Positions 26,533-34,913 of a stretch of 64,000 nt of DNA are shown piece by piece. Each line of letters opens with the position of its first letter. Position 1 is the stretch's first letter. This stretch comes from Roseiconus lacunae. GTDB taxonomy: Bacteria; Planctomycetota; Planctomycetia; Pirellulales; Pirellulaceae. The position numbers and the translations under genes are program-made. The stretch spans positions 186,001 through 250,000 of the forward strand of contig NZ_VSZO01000079.1 in the NCBI RefSeq assembly GCF_008312935.1, written 5' to 3'. Below the pieces are notes generated by a model, which saw nothing but the letters and a program-made list of their open reading frames with translations, did not search any database and was not told the origin of the DNA.

Positions 26533-27860
26533 TCACCGCCGTACCCGAATCTACTTCGTTTGCTATGCCGTACGACGACAGCAAACGTGAAATTGAGTTC
26601 CAGGTTAAGAAACAGCAGCTCCATCAACGCATCGTCGAAAGTCTCGATGTCTCGACAGCCGAACAGATGAGTCGTGAACGGTTGCTGAGCGAACTTCGGC
26701 AATTCATGCGGCTGTTCAGCGATGAAGTCGAGATGGACGACGGTGAGTTTCAACGTGTCCTCGATGAAATGCCTTGGGAAATGTTCGGCGTAGGTCCACT
26801 GGAGTTCTTGCTGCGATCGCCTGACATCAGTGACATTTTGGTCAATCATGCTCACGAAGTGTTCGTCGAGCGGAACGGTGTTCTTGAATCCTCGCCCGTG
26901 GTATTCGCTGATGATCAGCACCTGATGCGGTTGATTCGCCGCATCGTTACACGAGTCGGACGGCGAATTGACGAGTCCTGTCCACTTGTCGATGCACGAC
27001 TGGAAGATGGATCGAGAATCAACGCAATCATTCCGCCACTGGCACTTGATGGTCCTAAGCTTTCCATTCGCCGATTCGGCAACCGACATGGTCGATTGGA
27101 ACGATTGGTAGAGGCTGGGGCGATGAATACGACGATGGCATCGTTCTTGGATGCAGCGGTACGGTCAAGACAGAGCATCTTAATTTCCGGGGGGACCGGA
27201 TCTGGGAAAACCACGATGCTCAACGCACTTTCTTCCTGTATCCCAGACGACCAACGTATTATCACGATCGAGGATTCCGCAGAACTGCGTCTTCAGCATC
27301 GTCATGTCGCTCGATTGGAAACCAGACCGGCGGGGAGTGAAAATGTCAGCGAATATAATCAACGCGATTTGGTCCGAAACAGTCTTCGGATGAGACCGGA
27401 TCGGATCATCGTCGGTGAAGTTCGAGGTGCAGAAGCCCTCGATATGCTTCAGGCGATGAACACAGGACACGAGGGTTCGCTGACAACGATCCACGCTAAC
27501 GACACCGTCGATGCCATCTCCCGACTGGAATTGATGATCGCAATGGCGGGCCTTGATCTTCCGCTTGCTGTGTTGCGATCCTACATCTGCAGCGGCATCT
27601 CGCTGATTGTCCACGTCGCGAGATTGCCCGGAGGTATCCGGAGAGTGACACGAGTTTCAGAGCTGAACGCTACTGATGATGGATACGATTTGATCGATGT
27701 GTTTCGGCGACGACGTGGAAGTTGCGATGGAAACGGTGAGTCGGGAGACGAGTTTGTCGCGTGCGAACGCCCACGCTGTATTGACCGTTTTATTGAAGAT
27801 GGAATCTTATTCGACGATTCCATCTTTGAAACGCCCGGCGACCGAGAGGTAGTCCGATGA
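26529..27860 (+). CDS. cpaF: Tad pilus assembly ATPase CpaF/TadA
   Basis: 443 residues, a T2SS/T4P-type secretion ATPase that powers pilus extension. The N-terminal domain holds GPLEFLLRSPDISDILVNHA. Walker A is GGTGSGKTT (about 221-229), the Asp box IITIEDSAELRL and the Walker B region RMRPDRIIVGEVRGAEALDM follow, and the His box is GHEGSLTTIHAND. These are all standard CpaF motifs. It overlaps both neighbours by 4 nt. A short Gly/Asp-rich tail follows the conserved core. Confidence 0.95.
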   Translation: MITAVPESTSFAMPYDDSKREIEFQVKKQQLHQRIVESLDVSTAEQMSRERLLSELRQFMRLFSDEVEMDDGEFQRVLDEMPWEMFGVGPLEFLLRSPDISDILVNHAHEVFVERNGVLESSPVVFADDQHLMRLIRRIVTRVGRRIDESCPLVDARLEDGSRINAIIPPLALDGPKLSIRRFGNRHGRLERLVEAGAMNTTMASFLDAAVRSRQSILISGGTGSGKTTMLNALSSCIPDDQRIITIEDSAELRLQHRHVARLETRPAGSENVSEYNQRDLVRNSLRMRPDRIIVGEVRGAEALDMLQAMNTGHEGSLTTIHANDTVDAISRLELMIAMAGLDLPLAVLRSYICSGISLIVHVARLPGGIRRVTRVSELNATDDGYDLIDVFRRRRGSCDGNGESGDEFVACERPRCIDRFIEDGILFDDSIFETPGDREVVR

Positions 27861-28777
27861 TTTCGGTGATGGATGTTTCTGCGTTTTGTCTTTCATCGAT
27901 AGTTGCCGGATCGATCGCCTGGATCAGCCGAAGTAGAACGACCTCCGTTGATCCGCATGCCGTAGTTCCAACCCGGTTGCTTGTTCGGCGTGACAAACAG
28001 AATGATATCCGAATCGGAGGTGTCTCCGTTCAGTTTGATCGATGGTTAGAAAGTGTATTGATTCGATCGGGAACAAAAATAGACCGGCTGACCTTCATCG
28101 TACTGCTGATCGCGATGACTCTTATCGCCGGATATGTCGGCTGGTCCTTAGCGATTCATCCTTTGATCATTGGGACGATTTGTGTTGCCATCGTGCCAAC
28201 AGGACTCATGATCGCAACGCTCAAAATGAAACTTCGGCTGAACAAGTTAGAGTCCCAATTTCCGACGATGTTGGAGGTGCTTTCACGCGCAACCCGTGCT
28301 GGCGAAAACTTAGAAAACGCATTTCAAATCGCGTCCGAATCATCGGAGGAGCCGATACGCGGTGAGCTTCAACACTGTGTCCGTCAAATGAGAATGGGTA
28401 TGCCAGCGGAAGCCGTGACGGCTGACTTGGCGTGGCGAATTGATTCGACAAATGCACACTTGCTCTCTCACTGTGTCGCGATTCATCATTCACTCGGTGG
28501 CAAACTGGCGGAATCTCTCGATCGCCTTTCCGGTGTCATTCAGCGGCGTTCCGATTGCGAGCAGAAAATTAAATCGATGACCAGCGTTGGCCGCTTTGCA
28601 ATACTTTCGATCGTATTAATGGGAGTCTTTGTACTCGTCTATCTTGTGCTGGCAGAGCCGGATTACCTCAACAGTCTGCTCGAATCAAGTTTGGGACATA
28701 AACTTCTCGCGTATGCCGCACTGTCGGAATTGGTAGGCTTGATTTGGGTCGCTATCACATTGAAGTCCGACCTATGA
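27857..28777 (+). CDS. tadB: Tad inner-membrane platform protein TadB-like
   Basis: 306 residues with the T2SS F-domain layout: hydrophobic segments at the N-terminus, a pair in the centre (about 80-120) and a pair at the C-terminus, framing a cytoplasmic helical region (PTMLEVLSRATRAGENLENA, MRMGMPAEAV, HHSLGGKLAESLDRLSGVIQ). TadB and TadC form the inner-membrane platform with CpaF. It overlaps cpaF and tadC by 4 nt each. Confidence 0.88.
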   Translation: MISVMDVSAFCLSSIVAGSIAWISRSRTTSVDPHAVVPTRLLVRRDKQNDIRIGGVSVQFDRWLESVLIRSGTKIDRLTFIVLLIAMTLIAGYVGWSLAIHPLIIGTICVAIVPTGLMIATLKMKLRLNKLESQFPTMLEVLSRATRAGENLENAFQIASESSEEPIRGELQHCVRQMRMGMPAEAVTADLAWRIDSTNAHLLSHCVAIHHSLGGKLAESLDRLSGVIQRRSDCEQKIKSMTSVGRFAILSIVLMGVFVLVYLVLAEPDYLNSLLESSLGHKLLAYAALSELVGLIWVAITLKSDL

Positions 28778-29730
28778 ACCTATCCGAAATTGCGACACTA
28801 GGGCTGTTTGCGTTCATCACGGGAACCGTGTTTTGGCTGTTGCGGCGACGGTATGCTAAACCAAGTTCACCATTGGAAACGGATGTTGGTTTGTTTGCTG
28901 CGCCTGCACTCGGAAGATGGAATCCCGTTTTCGCCAATGTTTTGCCGGTATCTCAAGCTCGTCGTCAGCGGATTGAAAAAGAATTAGGATTGGCAGGGGC
29001 GCACCAGGGATCGGCGATCGAAGATTTCTTGGCGAAACGTAATCTCGCTTCACTTGGTGTTTTCTTCACGGCGGGAACGGGCTTCGCCGCGGGGCTTGCC
29101 GATGACCACGAGCTAATTTATGTCAGTGCGGTAGTCGTCGTTGGTTCGCTGACCTACTGCATTCCACGGATCCTATTGAGCGGACAGGCGAACCGCCGCA
29201 AGCAGAAACTCGAGAAATCGATTCCCGATGTGATCGACATGATTGCGATGTCAATCGATGGCGGAGTTCCGTTAACGACAGCGATTGGAGATGTCGAGTC
29301 ACGATGCCGGGGACTGTTTCCAGAACTAGCAAGTGAGCTTCGTATCGTTCGTCGACAAGCCGACTCGGGCGATGCGCCCGACGCATTCAGTCGCTTTGCA
29401 AAACGTATTGAAATGCCCGAAGTCGCCGCCTGGTGCGCAATGATGCGACAAAGCCAGAATCTCGGCGGTCAACTTGGCAATTCACTGAGAGACTACGCTA
29501 GTCGGTTACGCAGTGATCGTCAAAACCGAGTCGAGCGTGCCGGAAATACAGCGTCGCTGAAACTGTTGTTACCGGTTGTCCTCTGTTTGGCGCCTCCGAT
29601 CGCAGTACTTTTGGTTGGACCAGCCGTGATTGAATTTCGAGACTTTATCAACCGCAACAAGGACGCTACCGAAAGTGTTTTTGAGCAGGTCCAGGCTGCC
29701 AACGAATCATCGACCATGTTGGTCGAATAG
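28774..29730 (+). CDS. tadC: Tad inner-membrane platform protein TadC-like
   Basis: 318 residues from the ATG that overlaps the tadB stop; an earlier in-frame start at 28744 would lie inside tadB. The F-domain is visible in IPDVIDMIAMSIDGGVPLTT, MPEVAAWCAMMRQSQNLGGQ and LGNSLRDYASRLRSDRQNR, followed by two terminal membrane helices (LKLLLPVVLCLAPPIAVLLV). It is the last gene of the locus here. The stop lies 20 bp from the convergent permease's stop. TadE, TadF, TadG and TadZ/CpaE are not found in this window. Confidence 0.88.
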   Translation: MNLSEIATLGLFAFITGTVFWLLRRRYAKPSSPLETDVGLFAAPALGRWNPVFANVLPVSQARRQRIEKELGLAGAHQGSAIEDFLAKRNLASLGVFFTAGTGFAAGLADDHELIYVSAVVVVGSLTYCIPRILLSGQANRRKQKLEKSIPDVIDMIAMSIDGGVPLTTAIGDVESRCRGLFPELASELRIVRRQADSGDAPDAFSRFAKRIEMPEVAAWCAMMRQSQNLGGQLGNSLRDYASRLRSDRQNRVERAGNTASLKLLLPVVLCLAPPIAVLLVGPAVIEFRDFINRNKDATESVFEQVQAANESSTMLVE

Positions 29731-29750
29731 ACAGTTAAAAAACGGTTTTG

Positions 29751-31436
29751 TTACTCGATTGACACTCCTTCGGCGGCAACTGTGGTCGCGTCTTGGGAGG
29801 TAGGCTGATCTTCGGCCGGATGATCGCGAAGTTCTAGCTCTTGATTCAAAATTTCAAGTAGCGTCTGCAGGAATACCACGACCATCGGTCCGATCAAGAT
29901 TCCGATCGGACCAAATACAGGGACCCCGCCAAGCACGCTTAACAGTGCGATCAACGGGTGTAACTCAGAATGCCCGTGCAGTACGATCGCTTTGATCACG
30001 TTATCGATCGATGAAACGAGTGCCGCACCGTAGATAAACAAAAAGATTGCCGCGCCATAGCGTTGATCAACCGCCCCCAGGTAAATCGCACATGGCAGCC
30101 AGACTGACGCTGCACCAAGAAATGGGACCAGAGCCATCACTGTTGTGACAAGAAATAACAACACGTACGATTCGAAACCTAAAAAGAAAAACGCGATTGC
30201 CGCCAGCAGTCCTTGAACCAAAGCGCTAAGCACACTTGCCAAGACGACGGCGCGACTCGTTTTTTCGAATTCATTGAGAAGCTGAAGTTCATAGTTGTCA
30301 TCGAGAGGACTTAGACGCATCAAAGTGCGAACCATCCCCGGACCGTCGACGAAGAAGAAATAGATGGCGATCACCATGATCAGCAACCCGAATGCCGTAT
30401 GAACAAACGCTCGCCCGGTCGCACCGGAGAACTTGACGAAACGTGGTTGAATGAATTCACGGACCGTGTGAATTGCTTCGGCGAGATCTCGTTCACTTGG
30501 ATTGATCAAGAGTTTCGCTTGCGTACGAAATGATCCGCCAAGCTTTGCGGTGACCCAGCTATGAATCGCAGCCGACGCGACGACACCTTGTCGATGAAAC
30601 CGTTCGGTCAATTCAATCTTGTCATTCGGCTCAAACACATCGACTGATTCGGCCAGCCGCAGCTCTTCGACTGTCGCGGAAAACTCGTCAAGGCGGTCGA
30701 ACGCGATATCACTCATTTCTCCGGTGGGTGACGCGCCACTGGTTTTTTGATCAAGAAACGCGATGAGCTCCCTCGACTCTTCGATCGCCGAGTTGACCGC
30801 GTCGGGGTTTTCGATATCACCGATCAGTCCGGCAAGTGATTCCAGTCGACGATAGCGATCAGCATATTCGAGCTTCAATCCGATTTTCTCACGGCCACGG
30901 TCCATGGCCGACTTGATATCATCCAAATCCATACGCCCGACCAGTCCGGTCAACTGCCCAACAGCCACGGTGATCAGCAAAATGAACGGTAGCAAGACGA
31001 TCGTTAAGATCACCGATGTCGTGGCGGCGGCGGCGAGTGACTTTCGGCCACGGAGCTTTCTTTCAAACCAGGCTTGCATCGGGTGAAAGATCACGACAAG
31101 CGCGGCTGCCATGAATAGCGGGATGAAAAATCCCACCATCACCTTATAGAAAAGCATTCCGACAACAAGGATTCCAGCCAATAGCACGATCACCGACAGC
31201 ACCCGCGACATCGATGGCATTTCCATGAACGTCGAAACCGCGGTTTGCATCTCGCTTTCGGCCGGGCCGGAGTTCGACCTGGTCTCCTCCAAGTTCGACT
31301 TCGGTTCGCCGGTGGGATCTGATTGGACTTCGGCCGATTCGGATTCGTCAGGTTGTTGCACGCTTGTGCCTTCCGGTTCGCATCGAGGGTGGTCGAAGGT
31401 GATGGTCGACGTGATCGCCGGACCGCTCCCTACCAA
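29751..31436 (-). CDS. AI-2E/PerM-family transporter, long N-terminal extension
   Basis: 561 residues. The core is an eight-helix UPF0118/AI-2E permease, with IVLLAGILVVGMLFYKVMVG early and the C-terminal FLGAASVWLPCAIYL and FGPIGILIGPMVVVFLQ blocks typical of the family. A soluble insertion of about 170 residues lies between the early and late helices. The first ~75 residues are acidic and Pro/Ser rich. Substrates of this family are mostly unknown (some export AI-2, others act in ion or stress balance). The start is unclear: the open frame begins at a TTG overlapping the upstream stop by 7 nt, and a GTG (31361) or the ATG of MQTAVSTFMEM may be used instead. Confidence 0.82.
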   Translation of the reverse strand: MVGSGPAITSTITFDHPRCEPEGTSVQQPDESESAEVQSDPTGEPKSNLEETRSNSGPAESEMQTAVSTFMEMPSMSRVLSVIVLLAGILVVGMLFYKVMVGFFIPLFMAAALVVIFHPMQAWFERKLRGRKSLAAAATTSVILTIVLLPFILLITVAVGQLTGLVGRMDLDDIKSAMDRGREKIGLKLEYADRYRRLESLAGLIGDIENPDAVNSAIEESRELIAFLDQKTSGASPTGEMSDIAFDRLDEFSATVEELRLAESVDVFEPNDKIELTERFHRQGVVASAAIHSWVTAKLGGSFRTQAKLLINPSERDLAEAIHTVREFIQPRFVKFSGATGRAFVHTAFGLLIMVIAIYFFFVDGPGMVRTLMRLSPLDDNYELQLLNEFEKTSRAVVLASVLSALVQGLLAAIAFFFLGFESYVLLFLVTTVMALVPFLGAASVWLPCAIYLGAVDQRYGAAIFLFIYGAALVSSIDNVIKAIVLHGHSELHPLIALLSVLGGVPVFGPIGILIGPMVVVFLQTLLEILNQELELRDHPAEDQPTSQDATTVAAEGVSIE

Positions 31437-32254
31437 CGACCGGTATGGTGGTCGGTTTCCACAATTTTACGAGCTTCCGCACTAATCCCATACGGCAGGT
31501 CAGGGTGGTTTAGCTCGAAGAATACCGTGTATTTTTGATGAACCGCGTCGCTAAAGACGACCGGAGCGTGCGTCAACCGTAGAAAGTGTGTCGGTCTACC
31601 GTTCCAACGCTTCGTGTACGCCCCCGCCTCCAACGCAGGCTCACGTTGCAACCCGTACCCGCTGACCATCAATCGCTCAAGATTGGTGGGATTGCCGGTA
31701 AAGCCATGGAACGTGACCCGTTGCAGTTGATCGGAACTGTCGAAGTAATAGGTCAAAGTTCCCGCCAGATCGTCGGCGCGAATCCCAGTGACGATCGGAA
31801 CTCGCAACCCCTTCAAATTCAAGTTTGCGAGGACCGTACTGACTCGCGAAAACTGAGTGATAACCCAATTGGGGCTGATATCGAAACGCAGCAACTGAGA
31901 GATATCCTGAACATGGTGCCCGCTTAATGTCGGCTGGCCGGTCGGATCAGTCGGCAGTCCGCCTAGTTTTTGTGCTAGTTCGGTATCGTAGCGGTACTCC
32001 TTGTGACGCACTTCACGCAGCTTTTCGATCTCATAGAGCGAGTGGTTCGCGTAACCGCGTTCACGTTGCTCTTCGTCACTCGGAATACCATGGGCAAGCT
32101 TCTCTTTTGGACTAACACTGACGGGGGTTTGCCCATCAAAAAGTCCATTGAATGATTGCACCGCACCACGCCCCATGTCGGTTTCCGTCGCGACGTACGG
32201 ACCGATTCCGGCGGCGGCAACGGCGGCTGCGATTTTGTATCGGATGGCATTCAT
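31430..32254 (-). CDS. exported or anchored protein of unknown function
   Basis: 274 residues from the ATG at 32254; a longer frame to 32293 starts only at a poor codon. The N-terminus (MNAIRYKIAAAVAAAGIGPY) looks like a signal or anchor. A central beta-rich domain holds HHVQDISQLLRFDISPNWV, GLRVPIVTGI and TLTYYFDSSDQLQRVTFHGF; TNLERLMVSGYGLQREPALE follows. The strands and FDSSDQLQRV turn suggest a compact beta fold, and I believe similar proteins occur in other planctomycetes, but no function is known to me. The gene overlaps the downstream AI-2E-family permease, so the two are probably translated together and may work together. Confidence 0.7.
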   Translation of the reverse strand: MNAIRYKIAAAVAAAGIGPYVATETDMGRGAVQSFNGLFDGQTPVSVSPKEKLAHGIPSDEEQRERGYANHSLYEIEKLREVRHKEYRYDTELAQKLGGLPTDPTGQPTLSGHHVQDISQLLRFDISPNWVITQFSRVSTVLANLNLKGLRVPIVTGIRADDLAGTLTYYFDSSDQLQRVTFHGFTGNPTNLERLMVSGYGLQREPALEAGAYTKRWNGRPTHFLRLTHAPVVFSDAVHQKYTVFFELNHPDLPYGISAEARKIVETDHHTGRW

Positions 32255-32567
32255 GTCGAAACTCAGGTTTCGGGAAGGGGCACACACGATCATCTATCGG
32301 AGCGCGCCAAACGCATCTTTTTCAAATTCGCGATGCGACTCTTCGCGATGACTGTGACGGTCATGACCAGCGATGACGGCCGGATCGATTGCGTCAACGT
32401 TGACGTACGTTCGACATCGACTGGCGTTGAGCGAACACCGATGAAGTTTCAGTGCTGCAAAAACGGGAAAATCGACATCCAAAAGGATTTTGGACGTGTC
32501 AAGACTTGCCGAGTGCGATAAATTTTGCGCATTAAGGATGGGCCTCAAGGGGCACGACGCCCACCAT

Positions 32568-32610
32568 GATCGCCGCTAGTTTGTAATGAGCTAGCGGCGA
32601 TCGCCTTTTC
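32568..32610 (+). terminator. strong hairpin with T-rich tail
   Basis: GATCGCCGCTAG, 11 nt loop, CTAGCGGCGATC, then GCCTTTTCT. The 12 bp perfect stem with a T tract looks like an intrinsic terminator for plus-strand transcription, but no confident plus-strand gene ends just ahead of it. It may serve an unrecognised RNA or be a mobile inverted repeat. Confidence 0.5.
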
Positions 32611-32781
32611 TAGATTGCGTCAACTGAGTTTTAAAACACAACAACGCAGTGGTGCTTATCCAAGCGATAAATTCCAGGTTCGCATCGGTGCGAAAGCCGC
32701 CACGATATTCGTTCAGCCAAACGGACCATCGAAAATTCTTGGCGGATTTCCGATGGAGTGCTTCGTCAACCTTTGATTTGA

Positions 32782-32851
32782 GGATAAGCCGCATGGCGTT
32801 AGCCACGGTTTCGGTGCGTTCACCAGTGCAAACACGCGTCGGCTGGTGACG
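32782..32851 (+). repeat. dispersed 70-80 bp palindrome, copy B
   Basis: GGATAAGCCGCATGGCG then TTAGCCACGGTTTCGGTG on the left, ACGCGTCGGCTGGTGAC on the right. It ends 22 bp from the 3' end of the ABC-F gene. Confidence 0.72.
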
Positions 32852-32873
32852 TCTTTTCGAATGGAACCACGCG

Positions 32874-34700
32874 CTAGCTCTCAAGCTCTTCCCAACGCAC
32901 GAAGAACTGCTCTAGCTCACTTTCAAGCGTCTTCAATCGGACGGCATCCTCGGCAACTCGATCGCCACCCTGCTGGTAATAGGATGGGTCTGCCATCAGA
33001 GTGTGTAGTTCGGCAATTTGCGACTCGTGTTCTTCAATTTTTGTTGGAAGCGAATCCAACTCCCGTTGCTCCTTGTAGCTCAGCTTTTTCTTTTCTGGTT
33101 TTGCTGGTTGGCTTTCCTGGGGCGGTTCTGTTTTCGAAGGCTTCGCTGCAGCGGCTTGCTTGGGCTTCGAACTTGCCGCCTTTTCATCTTGTTGACGCCG
33201 ATCGACAGCAGCTCGCCAGTCATCGTATCCGCCAACGTACTGTCGCAGAGTTCCACCTTCAAACACAAGCGTGCTGGTGACAACATTATTGAGGAAGGTT
33301 CGGTCGTGACTGACAATTAAGAGCGTTCCTTGGAAATTAACGAGCACGTCTTCGAGCAGTTCGAGCGTCTCTGCATCTAAATCGTTCGTCGGTTCGTCCA
33401 GAATTAGCACGTTCGCCGGCTTGGTCATCAACTTCGCCAATAGTGCACGATTGCGTTCGCCTCCAGAAAGAAATTTGACTTTGGTACGTGCCCGTTCGGG
33501 CGAGAAAAGATATTCCTGAAGATACCCGAGGACGTGCTTCTTTGCCCCGCCGATCGTCAGTTGATCGCTGCCCTCCCCGACGTTTTCTTGCACCGTCGAC
33601 TCAGGATCGAGCGTGTCTCGAAGTTGGTCGAAATAGGCGATTTGCAACTTTGTCCCAAGACGAACACTTCCAGAATCCGGTTCGAGTTGTCCCAGAAGAA
33701 GTTTCAACAGCGTGGACTTCCCAGCACCGTTGGGGCCGATCAAGCCAATCTTGTCGCCCCGCATAATGGTTGTCGAAAAATCGTCGACGATCTGATGTTC
33801 GCCGTAGGCAAAACTGATGTCCTTGACGTCGGCGACTAAGGCCCCGCTACGTTCCGCTTCCTGAACGGTAAGCTTCGCAGTCCCAACTTGGTTTTGACGC
33901 TGGCGTCGTTTTTCTCGCATCTCTTTGAGTCGACGCACTCGGCCTTCGTTTCGAGTACGACGGGCCTTGATCCCTTGGCGAATCCAAGTTTCTTCTTCAG
34001 CCAATCGTTTATCAAAAAGAGCATTCTGTTTCTCTTCAGCCTCGATCGCTTGTTCTTTGCGTTTGAGGAACGTCCCGTAGTCACAGGTCCAATCGAACAA
34101 TCGGCCACGATCGATTTCCCAGATGCGCGACGCCAGTGACTGAAGGAAGGAGCGATCGTGAGTGATGAAAATTAATGTCTTGGACCAACGCGATAAGAAA
34201 TTTTCTAGCCAAATGATCGAATCGACATCCAGATGGTTGGTCGGTTCATCAAGCAGCAACACGTCAGGTTGGCTAACAATCGATCGCGCTAGCAGGACTC
34301 GACGTTTCATTCCGCTGGAAAGTGATTCGAATTGCAAAGCCGGATCGAGCTGCATTTCGGTCAACGTTCGGTCGATTTGATGATCAACCTGCCACGCACT
34401 GGCGGGGTCAGAGAGCACCTCAGCGGAAATCCCGGCGCGAACCATTGCTTCAATCGTCCCCGACTCATCCTGGGGGACGTCTTGAATCAGTCGACGAACC
34501 AGGACCGAATCCGCTGCTTGAATTTCTCCATGATCAGGCATTAGCTCACCAGCGAGCATTTTAAGCAGTGTTGTCTTGCCGGCCCCGTTGCGACCTAAGA
34601 GCCCAATCCGATCGCCCTGCTGAATTTGGGCCGTCACATCGTCCAGTAAATTTGGACCGCGGAATCCGATAGAAATGTTTGCGAGAGACAGGACAGCCAT
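32874..34700 (-). CDS. uup: ABC-F family ATPase, Uup-like
   Basis: 608 residues with two ABC domains and no membrane segments. The first Walker A is GRNGAGKTT and signature SSGMKRRV; the second is GPNGAGKST and signature LSGGERNR. The Walker B sites LLLDEPTNHLDVD and LILDEPTNDLDAE carry the ABC-F DEPTNxLD form. After a Lys/Pro/Ala-rich linker the C-terminal ~80 residues (KKLSYKEQRELDSLPTKIEE, later QFFVRWEELE) match the coiled-coil domain of Uup. ABC-F proteins act on the ribosome, and Uup also affects DNA-related phenotypes. The ATG at 34700 begins the first domain; 69 upstream in-frame residues were rejected as non-coding. Confidence 0.92.
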   Translation of the reverse strand: MAVLSLANISIGFRGPNLLDDVTAQIQQGDRIGLLGRNGAGKTTLLKMLAGELMPDHGEIQAADSVLVRRLIQDVPQDESGTIEAMVRAGISAEVLSDPASAWQVDHQIDRTLTEMQLDPALQFESLSSGMKRRVLLARSIVSQPDVLLLDEPTNHLDVDSIIWLENFLSRWSKTLIFITHDRSFLQSLASRIWEIDRGRLFDWTCDYGTFLKRKEQAIEAEEKQNALFDKRLAEEETWIRQGIKARRTRNEGRVRRLKEMREKRRQRQNQVGTAKLTVQEAERSGALVADVKDISFAYGEHQIVDDFSTTIMRGDKIGLIGPNGAGKSTLLKLLLGQLEPDSGSVRLGTKLQIAYFDQLRDTLDPESTVQENVGEGSDQLTIGGAKKHVLGYLQEYLFSPERARTKVKFLSGGERNRALLAKLMTKPANVLILDEPTNDLDAETLELLEDVLVNFQGTLLIVSHDRTFLNNVVTSTLVFEGGTLRQYVGGYDDWRAAVDRRQQDEKAASSKPKQAAAAKPSKTEPPQESQPAKPEKKKLSYKEQRELDSLPTKIEEHESQIAELHTLMADPSYYQQGGDRVAEDAVRLKTLESELEQFFVRWEELES

Positions 34701-34913
34701 AGACTGAATTCGGAAGGAGATTGCGTCGAATGAGGTGGACGCACAGTTTGCCCATTTAGACCGGGGAATCGCAAGCGGGGAGGGGGCGAAATCACCGACC
34801 AATCTGACCTGGCCGGAATAGGAATCGATTGCCGCGAGCAAAAAAAAGCGAGCATCCTTGGAGAGGACACTCGCGAGCGAGGCAATCGCCTGAATCGTTT
34901 GAGGCAAGAATTC

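Larger units (their letters stand above)
32255..32873. other. intergenic region with hairpin and palindrome copy
   Basis: About 620 bp without a convincing gene. It contains a 12 bp perfect hairpin at 32568-32602 and palindrome copy B at 32782-32851. Frames of 85 to 121 residues occur on both strands (for example 32156-32521 plus and 32294-32548 minus), but they have no family resemblance and unusual residue make-up. Confidence 0.5.

Noticed and set aside
32156-32548. Overlapping frames of 121 (plus) and 84 (minus) residues
   Set aside because: The first is partly antisense to a real gene; neither has a plausible composition, start site or family.
34701-34907. 69-residue extension of the ABC-F protein
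   Set aside because: The ABC-F N-terminus normally begins at the ATP-binding domain; the extension resembles no domain.
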